Of a DNA stretch of 20,480 bases, positions 1-5,949 are shown piece by piece (the stretch's first letter is position 1; each line of letters starts with the position of its first letter). This DNA comes from Clostridiales bacterium (lineage in GTDB: Bacteria; Bacillota; Clostridia; Lachnospirales; WQUN01), in contig JAITPB010000103.1 in assembly GCA_031289625.1 (NCBI GenBank), positions 1 through 20,480 of the forward strand, in the 5' to 3' direction. Both the position numbers and the translations under genes were made by a program. Under the pieces are notes generated by a model. It was not told the DNA's origin, did not search any database, and saw nothing but the letters and a program-made list of their open reading frames with translations.

Positions 1-628
1 ATTTGTGCAGCAGATCGGGCAAATCGCGCGTCATAGATGGATTGCATACGCGGTCGGCAATGTCTATGCCTGCTGAGTTGGCGTACAACTCAAGCCCTGC
101 GGACATACGAAAGCCATACGTGCTGTCCTCATAATAAATGACGGCTGTCTTTACACCGCCGTTCACCGCATAGTCGCACATTTTCCGAGCGATTTGGCTG
201 TCGTCGGGTATATTGCGGAACAGATAGTCAGACGGAGGATTGGTCAGCGCGGATATGGAAACCGTGGGGACGATCAATGTCTTTTCGCCTTTTTTATAGA
301 GTTCAGAGATAGGCAGGCAAATGTCCGAGTACCAATGCCCAACCACGCCGATAATGGAAGGGTTGCTGATGTATTTTTGCGCCAAGGCGATAGCCGTGCT
401 GAAATCCGCGTTATCGTCGTCTACTTGAACCTGGAGGGAGACCGGTAAATCCATTGACTGTATATCTTCTTCCGCTAATTTCACGCCATCCAAAAAACAG
501 GTATTCTGCTGGGCAAACGCCAGGGGAACCGGCGCCGCGATTATATAGGCCTCCCCTTTATCAGCGGACGAACAAGAAATAAGCGTCAGTAAACACACCA
601 ACGCGGCTGGTTTTGTCCATTGTTTCAT
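1..628 (-). CDS. LivK-like ABC substrate-binding lipoprotein (partial, C-terminus off the window)
   Basis: This is the N-terminal 209 residues of an extracytoplasmic solute-binding protein of the Leu/Ile/Val-binding (periplasmic-binding type I) class; the rest lies beyond base 1. Translation of the minus strand from the ATG at 628 gives a short basic start, a hydrophobic stretch and a lipobox-like LISC, so the protein is probably anchored by lipid at Cys19. Next come a ligand-domain start (IIAAPVPLAFA), a segment reading IIGVVGHWYSD (the usual place for the 'missing from database' loop of the family), and FRNIPDDSQIARKM followed by KTAVIYYEDSTYG, both typical of LivK-like proteins. The ribosome site GGGAGGG lies about 7 bases before the ATG. 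The ATG overlaps the stop of the GNAT gene upstream (ATGA), so the two are translationally coupled. No LivHMGF partners are visible. The ligand is unknown; a link to the adjacent RiPP cluster is only suggested by proximity. Confidence 0.85.
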   Translation of the reverse strand, partial: MKQWTKPAALVCLLTLISCSSADKGEAYIIAAPVPLAFAQQNTCFLDGVKLAEEDIQSMDLPVSLQVQVDDDNADFSTAIALAQKYISNPSIIGVVGHWYSDICLPISELYKKGEKTLIVPTVSISALTNPPSDYLFRNIPDDSQIARKMCDYAVNGGVKTAVIYYEDSTYGFRMSAGLELYANSAGIDIADRVCNPSMTRDLPDLLHK

Positions 629-1206
629 TGCGGATCCCTCCCGGCGAATATTTGATAATAAATAACAGCGGCGCACCGGCAGGGCCCCTCGCAAGCAGGG
701 CAAATGGTATCTTTGTCGTCAGCCCAAAAATTCGGGATCTCTGTATAAACGCTGAATCCGTTGTTTTTCATTATTCTGTCCATGGGAACCTTGTCGCCTT
801 GCTTCCACGCGCTGCCCCACGCCGAGACGATACCGCTTATTTCCGCGTCTCCTAAACAGCCGGCAAAGAGTTGATCTGACAGCCCTGTCCTTCTGAACGA
901 TCTCTCCACGGCCATGGATTTCATATAGCAGATTCTGCCGTCTCCGCCGGCATATCGCGCCATGATATCATAGGGTATTTTTAAGAATTTTGAGGCGGTA
1001 TAGGCGCGGACATATAAAAAAACGCAGTATCCCGCAAGCGAACCGTCTATTTCGGCTGTGAGAAAAACGCCGTCTTGGCTGGCCATTTGGGATAAGCGCG
1101 ATTCAGACAAATAATTTTGGCCGAAACTGCGGTTGGCTAAAGCTACCAGCGCATCCGCGTATTGCCCGTCATAACGCTTTACGTCAAAGTCCAGTTTGGT
1201 AATCAA
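625..1206 (-). CDS. GNAT-family N-acetyltransferase with C-terminal Cys cluster
   Basis: This 193-residue protein reads as a GNAT acetyltransferase, which transfers an acetyl group from acetyl-CoA to an amine. The core motif is YMKSMAVERSFRRTGLSDQLF (about 94-114, seen as beta strand 4 plus the acetyl-CoA pyrophosphate loop, with RRTGLS in place of the common RxxGxG/A). MKNNGFSVYTEIPNF at 146-160 is the usual late GNAT strand. The substrate cannot be told. An odd feature is the C-terminal CPACEGPCRC (Cys169, 172, 176, 178), which could bind a metal. The start is TTG at 1206 with AAAGGA upstream; an in-frame stop just before it excludes a longer form. It is transcribed divergently from the radical SAM gene, and its stop overlaps the start of the downstream LivK-like gene by four bases. 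It could modify the RiPP product or be a general acetyltransferase; both are inference. Confidence 0.8.
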   Translation of the reverse strand: MITKLDFDVKRYDGQYADALVALANRSFGQNYLSESRLSQMASQDGVFLTAEIDGSLAGYCVFLYVRAYTASKFLKIPYDIMARYAGGDGRICYMKSMAVERSFRRTGLSDQLFAGCLGDAEISGIVSAWGSAWKQGDKVPMDRIMKNNGFSVYTEIPNFWADDKDTICPACEGPCRCAAVIYYQIFAGRDPQ

Positions 1207-1245
1207 CGTTACCCATCCTTTTACGATTCATATAGTTGGTTTACA

Positions 1246-1279
1246 GTATTATTGTGAATACAATATTTTTTATTATGCT
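1246..1279 (+). promoter_or_regulatory. Candidate promoter and operator in the divergent intergenic region
   Basis: The 217 bases between the divergent GNAT and radical SAM genes are AT-rich. A possible promoter reads TTGTGA (1252-1257), 16 bases, TATGCT (1274-1279) toward the radical SAM gene. The -35 box is covered by an inverted repeat GTATT-N6-AATAC (1246-1261), which would suit a repressor or activator. The match to consensus is modest, so this is a tentative call. Confidence 0.3.
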
Positions 1280-1318
1280 GGTAATGATTACGCATAGTTT
1301 TTTGAAAACACGGAAATA

Positions 1319-1338
1319 ATTATTTTATTAAAAATAAT
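1319..1338. repeat. AT-only inverted repeat ahead of the radical SAM gene
   Basis: ATTATTTT-ATTA-AAAATAAT is a perfect 8-base inverted repeat with a 4-base loop, about 85 bases before the preferred start of the maturase. It may be an operator or a weak hairpin in the leader RNA. It also could simply reflect the AT-rich composition here. Confidence 0.35.
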
Positions 1339-1423
1339 GGGAAAATGAGACGCGCTGATTTTGCGGCGCATGGAAATCAAGAATTTGGCCATAACCGCGG
1401 AACATGGAGCGAGGGATCATTTT

Positions 1424-2803
1424 ATGTACGCTAAATTAACCGAGCGATACGTCCTCAGAGGCTGGAAGTCGATACCATATGCGTTGATCGATACTAAGAC
1501 GGCTGACATAAAATTTTTAACGCATGAAGCGTACATGCTTTTTGACTGCCTCGATGGCGAAACCAATTTAGATGTGGTTTTAATGACGCCCATGCAGCGT
1601 GAACTTTTGGCGCGGCTGCTCGAGGAAGGGACTGTCGAACGCCATGAGAAGCCGATACCGCTTCTTCCGTATCAGCGATATAAAAAAAGCGGCGGAGCTT
1701 ATGTGAAGTCATTGCATTGGTCCATTACAGGCATGTGCCATTTGAAGTGCAGACATTGCTACATGGGCGCCCCGGGGCGCAGATACAGCGATATGAGTAC
1801 GGAAGAATGTCTTACGGTTATCCGTCAGATGCAGGACGCGAATATATCCGAGGTGAGCGTTACAGGCGGCGAGCCGCTTCTGCGAAAAGATTTTTGGCGG
1901 TTAATCGACGCGTTTACAGAAGCCCATATTCATTTAAGTCAGTTATACACAAACGGCTTATTGATCGACAGCGCTTTTTTGGAAAATATGCGCCGCCGCG
2001 GTCTTTCTTTCGCGTTTGTATTGAGTTTCGACTGCGCAGGCTGCCACGATTGGATGCGCGGCATATCCGGCACGGAGGAAAAGACAGTCGCCATTATTAA
2101 CCGGCTGTGCGCCGAAGGGCATATCGTATCTGTTGAAACGGCGCTTCACAGCGGCAATATCAATCAGCTGCTTCCAACTTATGAATTACTGAAAAAAATC
2201 GGCGTACACTTTTGGAAAACTTCTTTAACCTACGAGTCGGGCGAATGGAGAAAAAATAAAGTCTCTCAGCTTGCGCTGGAGGATCTCTATACAAATTATT
2301 TTTTGCTGTGCAAGAAATATCTGGCGGACGGTCAGCCGTTTAATATTCAGCTTGACGGATTTTTTGCCGGACGCAAAGGCGGCGGAGGCGAGATACCTTA
2401 TGTGCGCTCAAACGCTACACCTGAGGGCTTAAAGTCGCATTCGTGCCTAAGCTGCCGCACACACCCGTATCTTTTGCCCGATGGCAGGCTGATCCCGTGC
2501 CCGTCCATGACGGATACATTTCTCGAGCGGGATATGCCGAACATGTTAAGTACGACGATTGCGGAGGTCTACGGCGATTTTGACGGCAAATTTTTCAGGC
2601 TGGCGAATATACGCGCGGAAGACGTAGTATACGGCAATCAATGCGCTTCCTGCGAGTATCGCTTTGAATGCGGCGGTGGCTGCCGGGCGTGCGCCATATT
2701 CAGCGGAAACGGGGAAATGGGATACGACAAAACCGTTTGCCGGTATTTCAAAGAAGGATATCGCGATCGCGTCGGCGAATTGATTGCGGCGGCGGAATAT
2801 TAA
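1424..2803 (+). CDS. Radical SAM/SPASM RiPP maturase with N-terminal PqqD-like recognition domain
   Basis: This is a 459-residue radical SAM enzyme expected to modify the precursor peptides encoded just downstream. Residues 1 to about 80 resemble a PqqD-like RiPP recognition element that grips leader peptides. The core has the CX3CX2C cluster motif (Cys105, 109, 112) that binds the SAM-cleaving 4Fe-4S cluster, and GGEP at 148-151. The C-terminal SPASM region has CX2C (341, 344), GX4C (Cys359), then CX2CX5CX3C (407, 410, 416, 420) plus Cys423 and Cys439, enough for two auxiliary Fe-S clusters as in anaerobic sulfatase-activating and sactipeptide enzymes. I chose ATG 1424 because GCGAGGGA lies 8 bases upstream and the recognition domain begins right there; a longer reading from TTG 1361 or ATG 1370 lacks a good ribosome site. 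The chemistry (thioether, C-C bond, epimerisation or other) cannot be read from sequence. It is first in the plus-strand cluster. Confidence 0.9.
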   Translation: MYAKLTERYVLRGWKSIPYALIDTKTADIKFLTHEAYMLFDCLDGETNLDVVLMTPMQRELLARLLEEGTVERHEKPIPLLPYQRYKKSGGAYVKSLHWSITGMCHLKCRHCYMGAPGRRYSDMSTEECLTVIRQMQDANISEVSVTGGEPLLRKDFWRLIDAFTEAHIHLSQLYTNGLLIDSAFLENMRRRGLSFAFVLSFDCAGCHDWMRGISGTEEKTVAIINRLCAEGHIVSVETALHSGNINQLLPTYELLKKIGVHFWKTSLTYESGEWRKNKVSQLALEDLYTNYFLLCKKYLADGQPFNIQLDGFFAGRKGGGGEIPYVRSNATPEGLKSHSCLSCRTHPYLLPDGRLIPCPSMTDTFLERDMPNMLSTTIAEVYGDFDGKFFRLANIRAEDVVYGNQCASCEYRFECGGGCRACAIFSGNGEMGYDKTVCRYFKEGYRDRVGELIAAAEY

Positions 2804-2811
2804 CCGGATTC

Positions 2812-2837
2812 CCGCATCCGCGGTACATACCGTGCGG
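2812..2837 (+). other. Small hairpin between the maturase and the first precursor
   Basis: CCGCA (2812-2816) pairs with TGCGG (2833-2837), with CGGT and ACCG pairing inside. No T-run follows, so it is not an intrinsic terminator. It may be an RNA processing or stability element separating the enzyme message from the peptide messages. Confidence is low. Confidence 0.25.
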
Positions 2838-2889
2838 CGATGTACTTACTGTTCGCGCATGGTCTATATCAGAAGGGAGGTACGGATTC

Positions 2890-3186
2890 GTGACATTTAT
2901 GGACTTAACGCAAAAACTGCAAAGCAGGCCCGACCTAACGGACGCCTTCAAAAATGCTTCCAGCGAAGAAAGAGTAAAGCTGATAGAGACGCATTTCCCC
3001 GATTTAACAGAGGAAAAACTGCGTTCAATCGATTTAAGTTCCGCTGAATTGGATGAATCTACGCTGAGAACCGTAAGCGGCGGCGTTGATCCCGCGTTTG
3101 TATATGGCGTAGCCAAAGACATTATTGGTTTTATCGGCGGAGGTTCGACATATTCAGGCAGAACCGGTACCGGCAGAAATAGGTAA
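2890..3186 (+). CDS. Nif11-like RiPP precursor peptide 1 (GTG start; core with VYG)
   Basis: This 98-residue peptide has an acidic, helical leader of about 65 residues ending in LRTVSGG, the double-Gly processing site typical of Nif11-type (nitrile hydratase/Nif11 leader) precursors. The leader keeps the usual ELDESTL run just before it. The predicted core (66-98) has no Cys. It begins VDPAFVYGVAKD, continues with a Gly/Ile-rich hydrophobic segment (IIGFIGGG), and ends in a basic, Ser/Thr/Gly/Arg-rich tail (STYSGRTGTGRNR). The start is GTG 2890: AAGGGAGG ends 9 bases before it, whereas the in-frame ATG at 2899 would be 18 bases away. VYG (71-73) fits the XYG motif described for radical SAM spliceases acting on Nif11-type PlpA peptides, though a three-residue match is weak. 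It lies 86 bases after the maturase and 30 before precursor 2, in the same operon. Confidence 0.85.
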   Translation: MTFMDLTQKLQSRPDLTDAFKNASSEERVKLIETHFPDLTEEKLRSIDLSSAELDESTLRTVSGGVDPAFVYGVAKDIIGFIGGGSTYSGRTGTGRNR

Positions 3187-3216
3187 AAATAAAATCATAA
3201 CTGAAGGAGAACCGCT

Positions 3217-3540
3217 ATGAGCAAATTATCTGATTTTTACAAACAATCTGAAACAAATGGCGATTTACGAAAAGCCCTTGAATCTGCAAACAACAAGTAT
3301 AAAGGCGACGCAAATCCCGATAGGGAGAAAGTATATTCGGAAATCATATCTATAGCGGGTAATCATGGCACAACACTTTCACGCGGCGATTTTGACGCGC
3401 CTAAAGGCGAACTGAGCGATAGCGAGCTTCAGACAGTTGCGGGCGGCGCGGGCGGCTGCTTAATTTCCAACGCCGGATGCAACGTGTTCGGTGAAATCGA
3501 CAAAAAAGGCGGCTGCATTATTGTCGGCGCATACAGATGA
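3217..3540 (+). CDS. Nif11-like RiPP precursor peptide 2 (three-Cys core)
   Basis: This 107-residue peptide has a leader of 77 residues ending in GELSDSELQTVAGG, an almost textbook Nif11-type leader end with a GG cleavage site. The N-terminal part (MSKLSDFYKQSETNGDLRKA) is the usual helical Nif11 start. The predicted core (78-107) is AGGCLISNAGCNVFGEIDKK followed by GGCIIVGAYR. It has three Cys, each after Gly (GGC, AGC-like AGCN, GGC), and hydrophobic residues between. Cys and Gly-rich cores of this sort are substrates for thioether-forming radical SAM enzymes, but no Ser/Thr dehydratase gene is present, so lanthionine formation is not supported. AAGGAG lies 7 bases before the ATG. It sits 30 bases after precursor 1. 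Confidence 0.88.
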   Translation: MSKLSDFYKQSETNGDLRKALESANNKYKGDANPDREKVYSEIISIAGNHGTTLSRGDFDAPKGELSDSELQTVAGGAGGCLISNAGCNVFGEIDKKGGCIIVGAYR

Positions 3541-3650
3541 ATTTTATGCGGCTATAATTTAAGAATAGTTTTATAATTATGGGGAAGATTAACATTAGAC
3601 AACAATTCACTGCTGTCTGTAATCATTATAAATTTCAGGAGGATTTTAGA

Positions 3651-3911
3651 ATGGGTGTAAAAGAATTCAAAGACAGAATTGCAAGCGATACCTCATTCGC
3701 GAATAAGTTTTCACGCGTTCAGACCCCAGAGGATCTGGTCAAGTTAGCGAATCAGGAAGGCTTTAGCTTTACGGTTGACGATGTGAGAAACAACACGGAA
3801 TTATCAGACAGCGAACTTAAATCAACAGTCGGCGGGGCGGACGTTTTGGCGTCAACCTATTTTGTATCGACAGGCACTGTTTTTGCGAAGAATTATTTCG
3901 TACAAAAATAA
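3651..3911 (+). CDS. Nif11-like RiPP precursor peptide 3 (YFV-repeat core)
   Basis: This 86-residue peptide has the most canonical Nif11 leader in the window. It starts GVKEFKDRIASDTSFANKF, continues TPEDLVKLANQEGFSFTVDD (the conserved 'Gf-ft' region of the family), and ends TELSDSELKSTVGG at residue 62. The predicted core of 24 residues lacks Cys and reads ADVLASTYFV, STGTVFAKNYFVQK. TYFV (69-72) and NYFV (81-84) repeat with a 12-residue spacing. I chose ATG 3651 because CAGGAGG ends about 7 bases upstream; the longer reading from ATG 3579 adds residues that do not fit the leader family and has no good ribosome site. A 110-base gap separates it from precursor 2, and a terminator-like hairpin follows. 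Confidence 0.88.
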   Translation: MGVKEFKDRIASDTSFANKFSRVQTPEDLVKLANQEGFSFTVDDVRNNTELSDSELKSTVGGADVLASTYFVSTGTVFAKNYFVQK

Positions 3912-3924
3912 ACAGTGAATATTC

Positions 3925-3965
3925 AAAAAAGGCTGGGGGCGATATGCCGTCTGCCTTTTTCTGAT
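3925..3965 (+). terminator. Intrinsic terminator or attenuator after the precursors
   Basis: AAAAAGGC (3926-3933) pairs with GCCTTTTT (3953-3960). GGC (3938-3940) pairs with GCC (3946-3948) inside, giving a long stem with a GATAT loop. The 3' arm runs into a T-rich tract (CCTTTTTCTGATTTTTA). It sits 14 bases after the stop of precursor 3 and about 20 bases before the first small radical SAM gene. It would give abundant peptide message and reduced enzyme message, a common arrangement in peptide operons. Confidence 0.7.
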
Positions 3966-3983
3966 TTTTATAGGAGAATTAAG

Positions 3984-4931
3984 ATGAAAATCAATGGAAT
4001 CTGCTTGATATTAACCGACCGTTGTACGGCGCGATGCGATATATGCTGCTTTTCATGTTCACCGGAACGCAATCAGGTGATGGACGAACAATTAATGCTG
4101 GACACAATAGACGCCGCCGAGGGCGTGGAATATATCGGTTTCAGCGGAGGCGAACCCTTTTTGGAATACAAGCTGCTGCTCAAGGGCGTTACACGCGCAA
4201 AAGAACGCGGGCATACCGTGACGATAGCCACCAACGGCTTCTGGGGCGCTTGGCCGCGTGAAAGGATAGAGGAAACGCTCCACTGCCTGAAGCCAAATAT
4301 TATTTTTATCAGCACAGATTACTACCACGCGCAATATGTATCCGAAGCCGTCCTGGCGGAGGCGGTAAGCGCGGCCAAAAGCATGGGTATCCGGACAGAG
4401 CTAAGCATAGGCGAGACGAAAGAAGGTATTTCAGCCGCTGAATATTTTAAATCCCTGGGCACTTACAAATATTTGACCAACTATACCATATATCCTTTTG
4501 TACGCGCCGGCCGCGCGGCCGCCCTGCCGGACGAGGCGTTTATCCGTCCTGTCCCGACACAGCAATTGTATTGCGCGGCGCGCGGCATGATTTCCGTACG
4601 GTATGACGGCCAGGTATTCCCGTGCTGCGAACAGTTGGTGTTTGATACGGCGATGTCCCTCGGGAACGTAAAAAATTCCACCATAAAGGATCTGCTCGCG
4701 GCGGAGGATAACAATGTTAAATTATCGGTTATAAAAGCCATGGGCTTTGATTTTCTGATGGATTCGGCAAAAGAATCACTGGGACTCGATTTCCCTTCGG
4801 AATGTTCAAAAAGCTGTGAAATCTGCGGCATGTTGTTTAAGAATGACGAGGACGTCGTACAGCGCCTCAATGAATGGATTGCGGAAGAATACGGGCGCCT
4901 GTCAGTAGATAAATTGCTTATGAGAGCCTGA
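3984..4931 (+). CDS. Small radical SAM enzyme 1 of the RiPP cluster
   Basis: This 315-residue radical SAM protein has CX3CX2C at Cys14, 18 and 21, directly followed by CFSC (Cys22, 25), and FSGGEP at 53-58. TNGFWG (83-88) is shared with its neighbour. C-terminally there is YDGQVFPCCEQL (Cys214, 215) and SLGNVKNSTIKDLL, then CSKSCEICG (Cys274, 278, 281). This is a SPASM- or twitch-like auxiliary cluster region, though not with the full SPASM spacing. There is no N-terminal recognition domain, so it may rely on the large maturase or recognise the Nif11 leader itself. ATG 3984 is preferred: AGGAG lies 7 bases upstream, while the GTG at 3915 would place the terminator hairpin inside the gene. It is 16 bases from the second copy. 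Its reaction is unknown; peptide modification is inferred from context. Confidence 0.85.
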   Translation: MKINGICLILTDRCTARCDICCFSCSPERNQVMDEQLMLDTIDAAEGVEYIGFSGGEPFLEYKLLLKGVTRAKERGHTVTIATNGFWGAWPRERIEETLHCLKPNIIFISTDYYHAQYVSEAVLAEAVSAAKSMGIRTELSIGETKEGISAAEYFKSLGTYKYLTNYTIYPFVRAGRAAALPDEAFIRPVPTQQLYCAARGMISVRYDGQVFPCCEQLVFDTAMSLGNVKNSTIKDLLAAEDNNVKLSVIKAMGFDFLMDSAKESLGLDFPSECSKSCEICGMLFKNDEDVVQRLNEWIAEEYGRLSVDKLLMRA

Positions 4932-4947
4932 AGGGGGAAATATTGAT

Positions 4948-5910
4948 ATGGATATGAAAACATTGGTCTTTTTAATGACGGATAAATGCAGCGCCGCTTG
5001 TAAAATTTGCTGTTTCTCATGCACCCCGAATCGTAAAAAACTACTTAGTAAAGAGCGTATGAAAGAATATATACGGCAGGCGAATGAAATCGGCACATTT
5101 AATACAGTCTCGTATTCAGGCGGGGAAGCGATCCTCTATTACGGCCAGTTGAAGGAATGCATGGAGTACGCTAAATCCTTCGGAATGAAGTCTACGTTGG
5201 TCAGCAACGGCTTTTGGGGCGCGGATTACGATAAAGGCTATGAAATGATGAAAGGCTTAAAAAACGCCGGCTTGAGTGATATATCCATCAGCGTGGATCA
5301 ATTCCATCAGGAGTATGTGCCGCTGGAAGCGGTTAAAAACGCGATTCGTATTACGGAGAAACTGGGTGTCCTGTCCACATTGACAGCCATGGATTTAGCG
5401 GATGGTAAAAGTTCTTATGATGTGATGGATAGGCTCCGCCCCGAGATTTACGGAAAAGATATCATCGTTTACCCTTGCTTTCCGGCGGGCGCTGCCGGGG
5501 AAAATATCCCGGAGGATCAGTTTATAATGGCCTGCAAGCCTGATACCGCCATTTGCCCGTATAATAACGATATTATTACCATGTTCGATGGTTCTATGCT
5601 GATGTGCTGTTCCCAATTCAGCCGTGATATACCCATGACATATTTGGGGCGCTTTGAGACAGATGCACTGCTGGACATTGTAGAAAATTTTAACGATAAT
5701 GATTTTAGATATGTGCTGCTGCAGAAAGGGTTCGCGTTTTTTACGGATCTCGCGCGGAAGCTGCATGTGCCGCTGCAGGGGAATTACTGCGTCGCGTGCC
5801 ATCTGTGCCGTGAACTGTTTGGAAACAAAGCTTTTGTGGAAGCGGCCGAACCGTATGTGACGGAGGAAGCGGATCGCATGAGGGTGCGGAAGCTGTTGAG
5901 CGTATCGTGA
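4948..5910 (+). CDS. Small radical SAM enzyme 2 of the RiPP cluster
   Basis: This 320-residue protein is a clear paralogue of the gene before it. It has CX3CX2C at Cys14, 18 and 21 followed by CFSC (22, 25), then YSGGEA (56-61, Ala in place of the usual Pro), SNGFWG (86-91) and a shared DQFHQEYV/DYYHAQYV segment. The auxiliary region has Cys196, Cys203, Cys220-221 (LMCCSQF) and CVACHLC (281, 284, 287). The pair probably arose by duplication and then diverged, which would suit different precursors or sequential steps; this is inference. The start is ATG 4948 with AAGGGGGAA 10 bases upstream, and MDMKT begins close to the radical SAM core as in its neighbour. It is the last plus-strand gene and converges on the MFS gene. 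Confidence 0.85.
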   Translation: MDMKTLVFLMTDKCSAACKICCFSCTPNRKKLLSKERMKEYIRQANEIGTFNTVSYSGGEAILYYGQLKECMEYAKSFGMKSTLVSNGFWGADYDKGYEMMKGLKNAGLSDISISVDQFHQEYVPLEAVKNAIRITEKLGVLSTLTAMDLADGKSSYDVMDRLRPEIYGKDIIVYPCFPAGAAGENIPEDQFIMACKPDTAICPYNNDIITMFDGSMLMCCSQFSRDIPMTYLGRFETDALLDIVENFNDNDFRYVLLQKGFAFFTDLARKLHVPLQGNYCVACHLCRELFGNKAFVEAAEPYVTEEADRMRVRKLLSVS

Positions 5911-5918
5911 AAACACAA

Positions 5919-5949
5919 GGGGATAGAGTGGGTTTAAGCCTCTGTCCCC
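5919..5949. terminator. Hairpin between convergent genes, probable bidirectional terminator
   Basis: GGGGATAGAG (5919-5928) pairs with CTCTGTCCCC (5940-5949) with one T-G pair in a 10-base stem and an 11-base loop. It lies between the radical SAM stop at 5910 and the convergent MFS gene, whose last codons it includes. The T-tract is weak on both sides (better on the minus strand, TTGTGTTTTC), so function is likely but not certain. Confidence 0.5.

Noticed and set aside
1361..1423. Longer N-terminus for the large radical SAM protein from TTG 1361 or ATG 1370
   Set aside because: No good ribosome site precedes either codon, while GCGAGGGA sits 8 bases before ATG 1424, where the recognition domain begins.
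2668..2889. Longer reading of precursor 1 starting inside the maturase gene
   Set aside because: It overlaps the maturase in another frame and reads as Arg-rich noise; the Nif11 leader starts only at GTG 2890 with its own ribosome site.
3579..3650. ATG 3579 as the start of precursor 3
   Set aside because: The added residues do not match the leader family and lack a ribosome site; CAGGAGG supports ATG 3651.
3915..3983. GTG 3915 as the start of small radical SAM enzyme 1
   Set aside because: It would put the terminator-like hairpin within the coding region; ATG 3984 has AGGAG and matches its paralogue's N-terminus.
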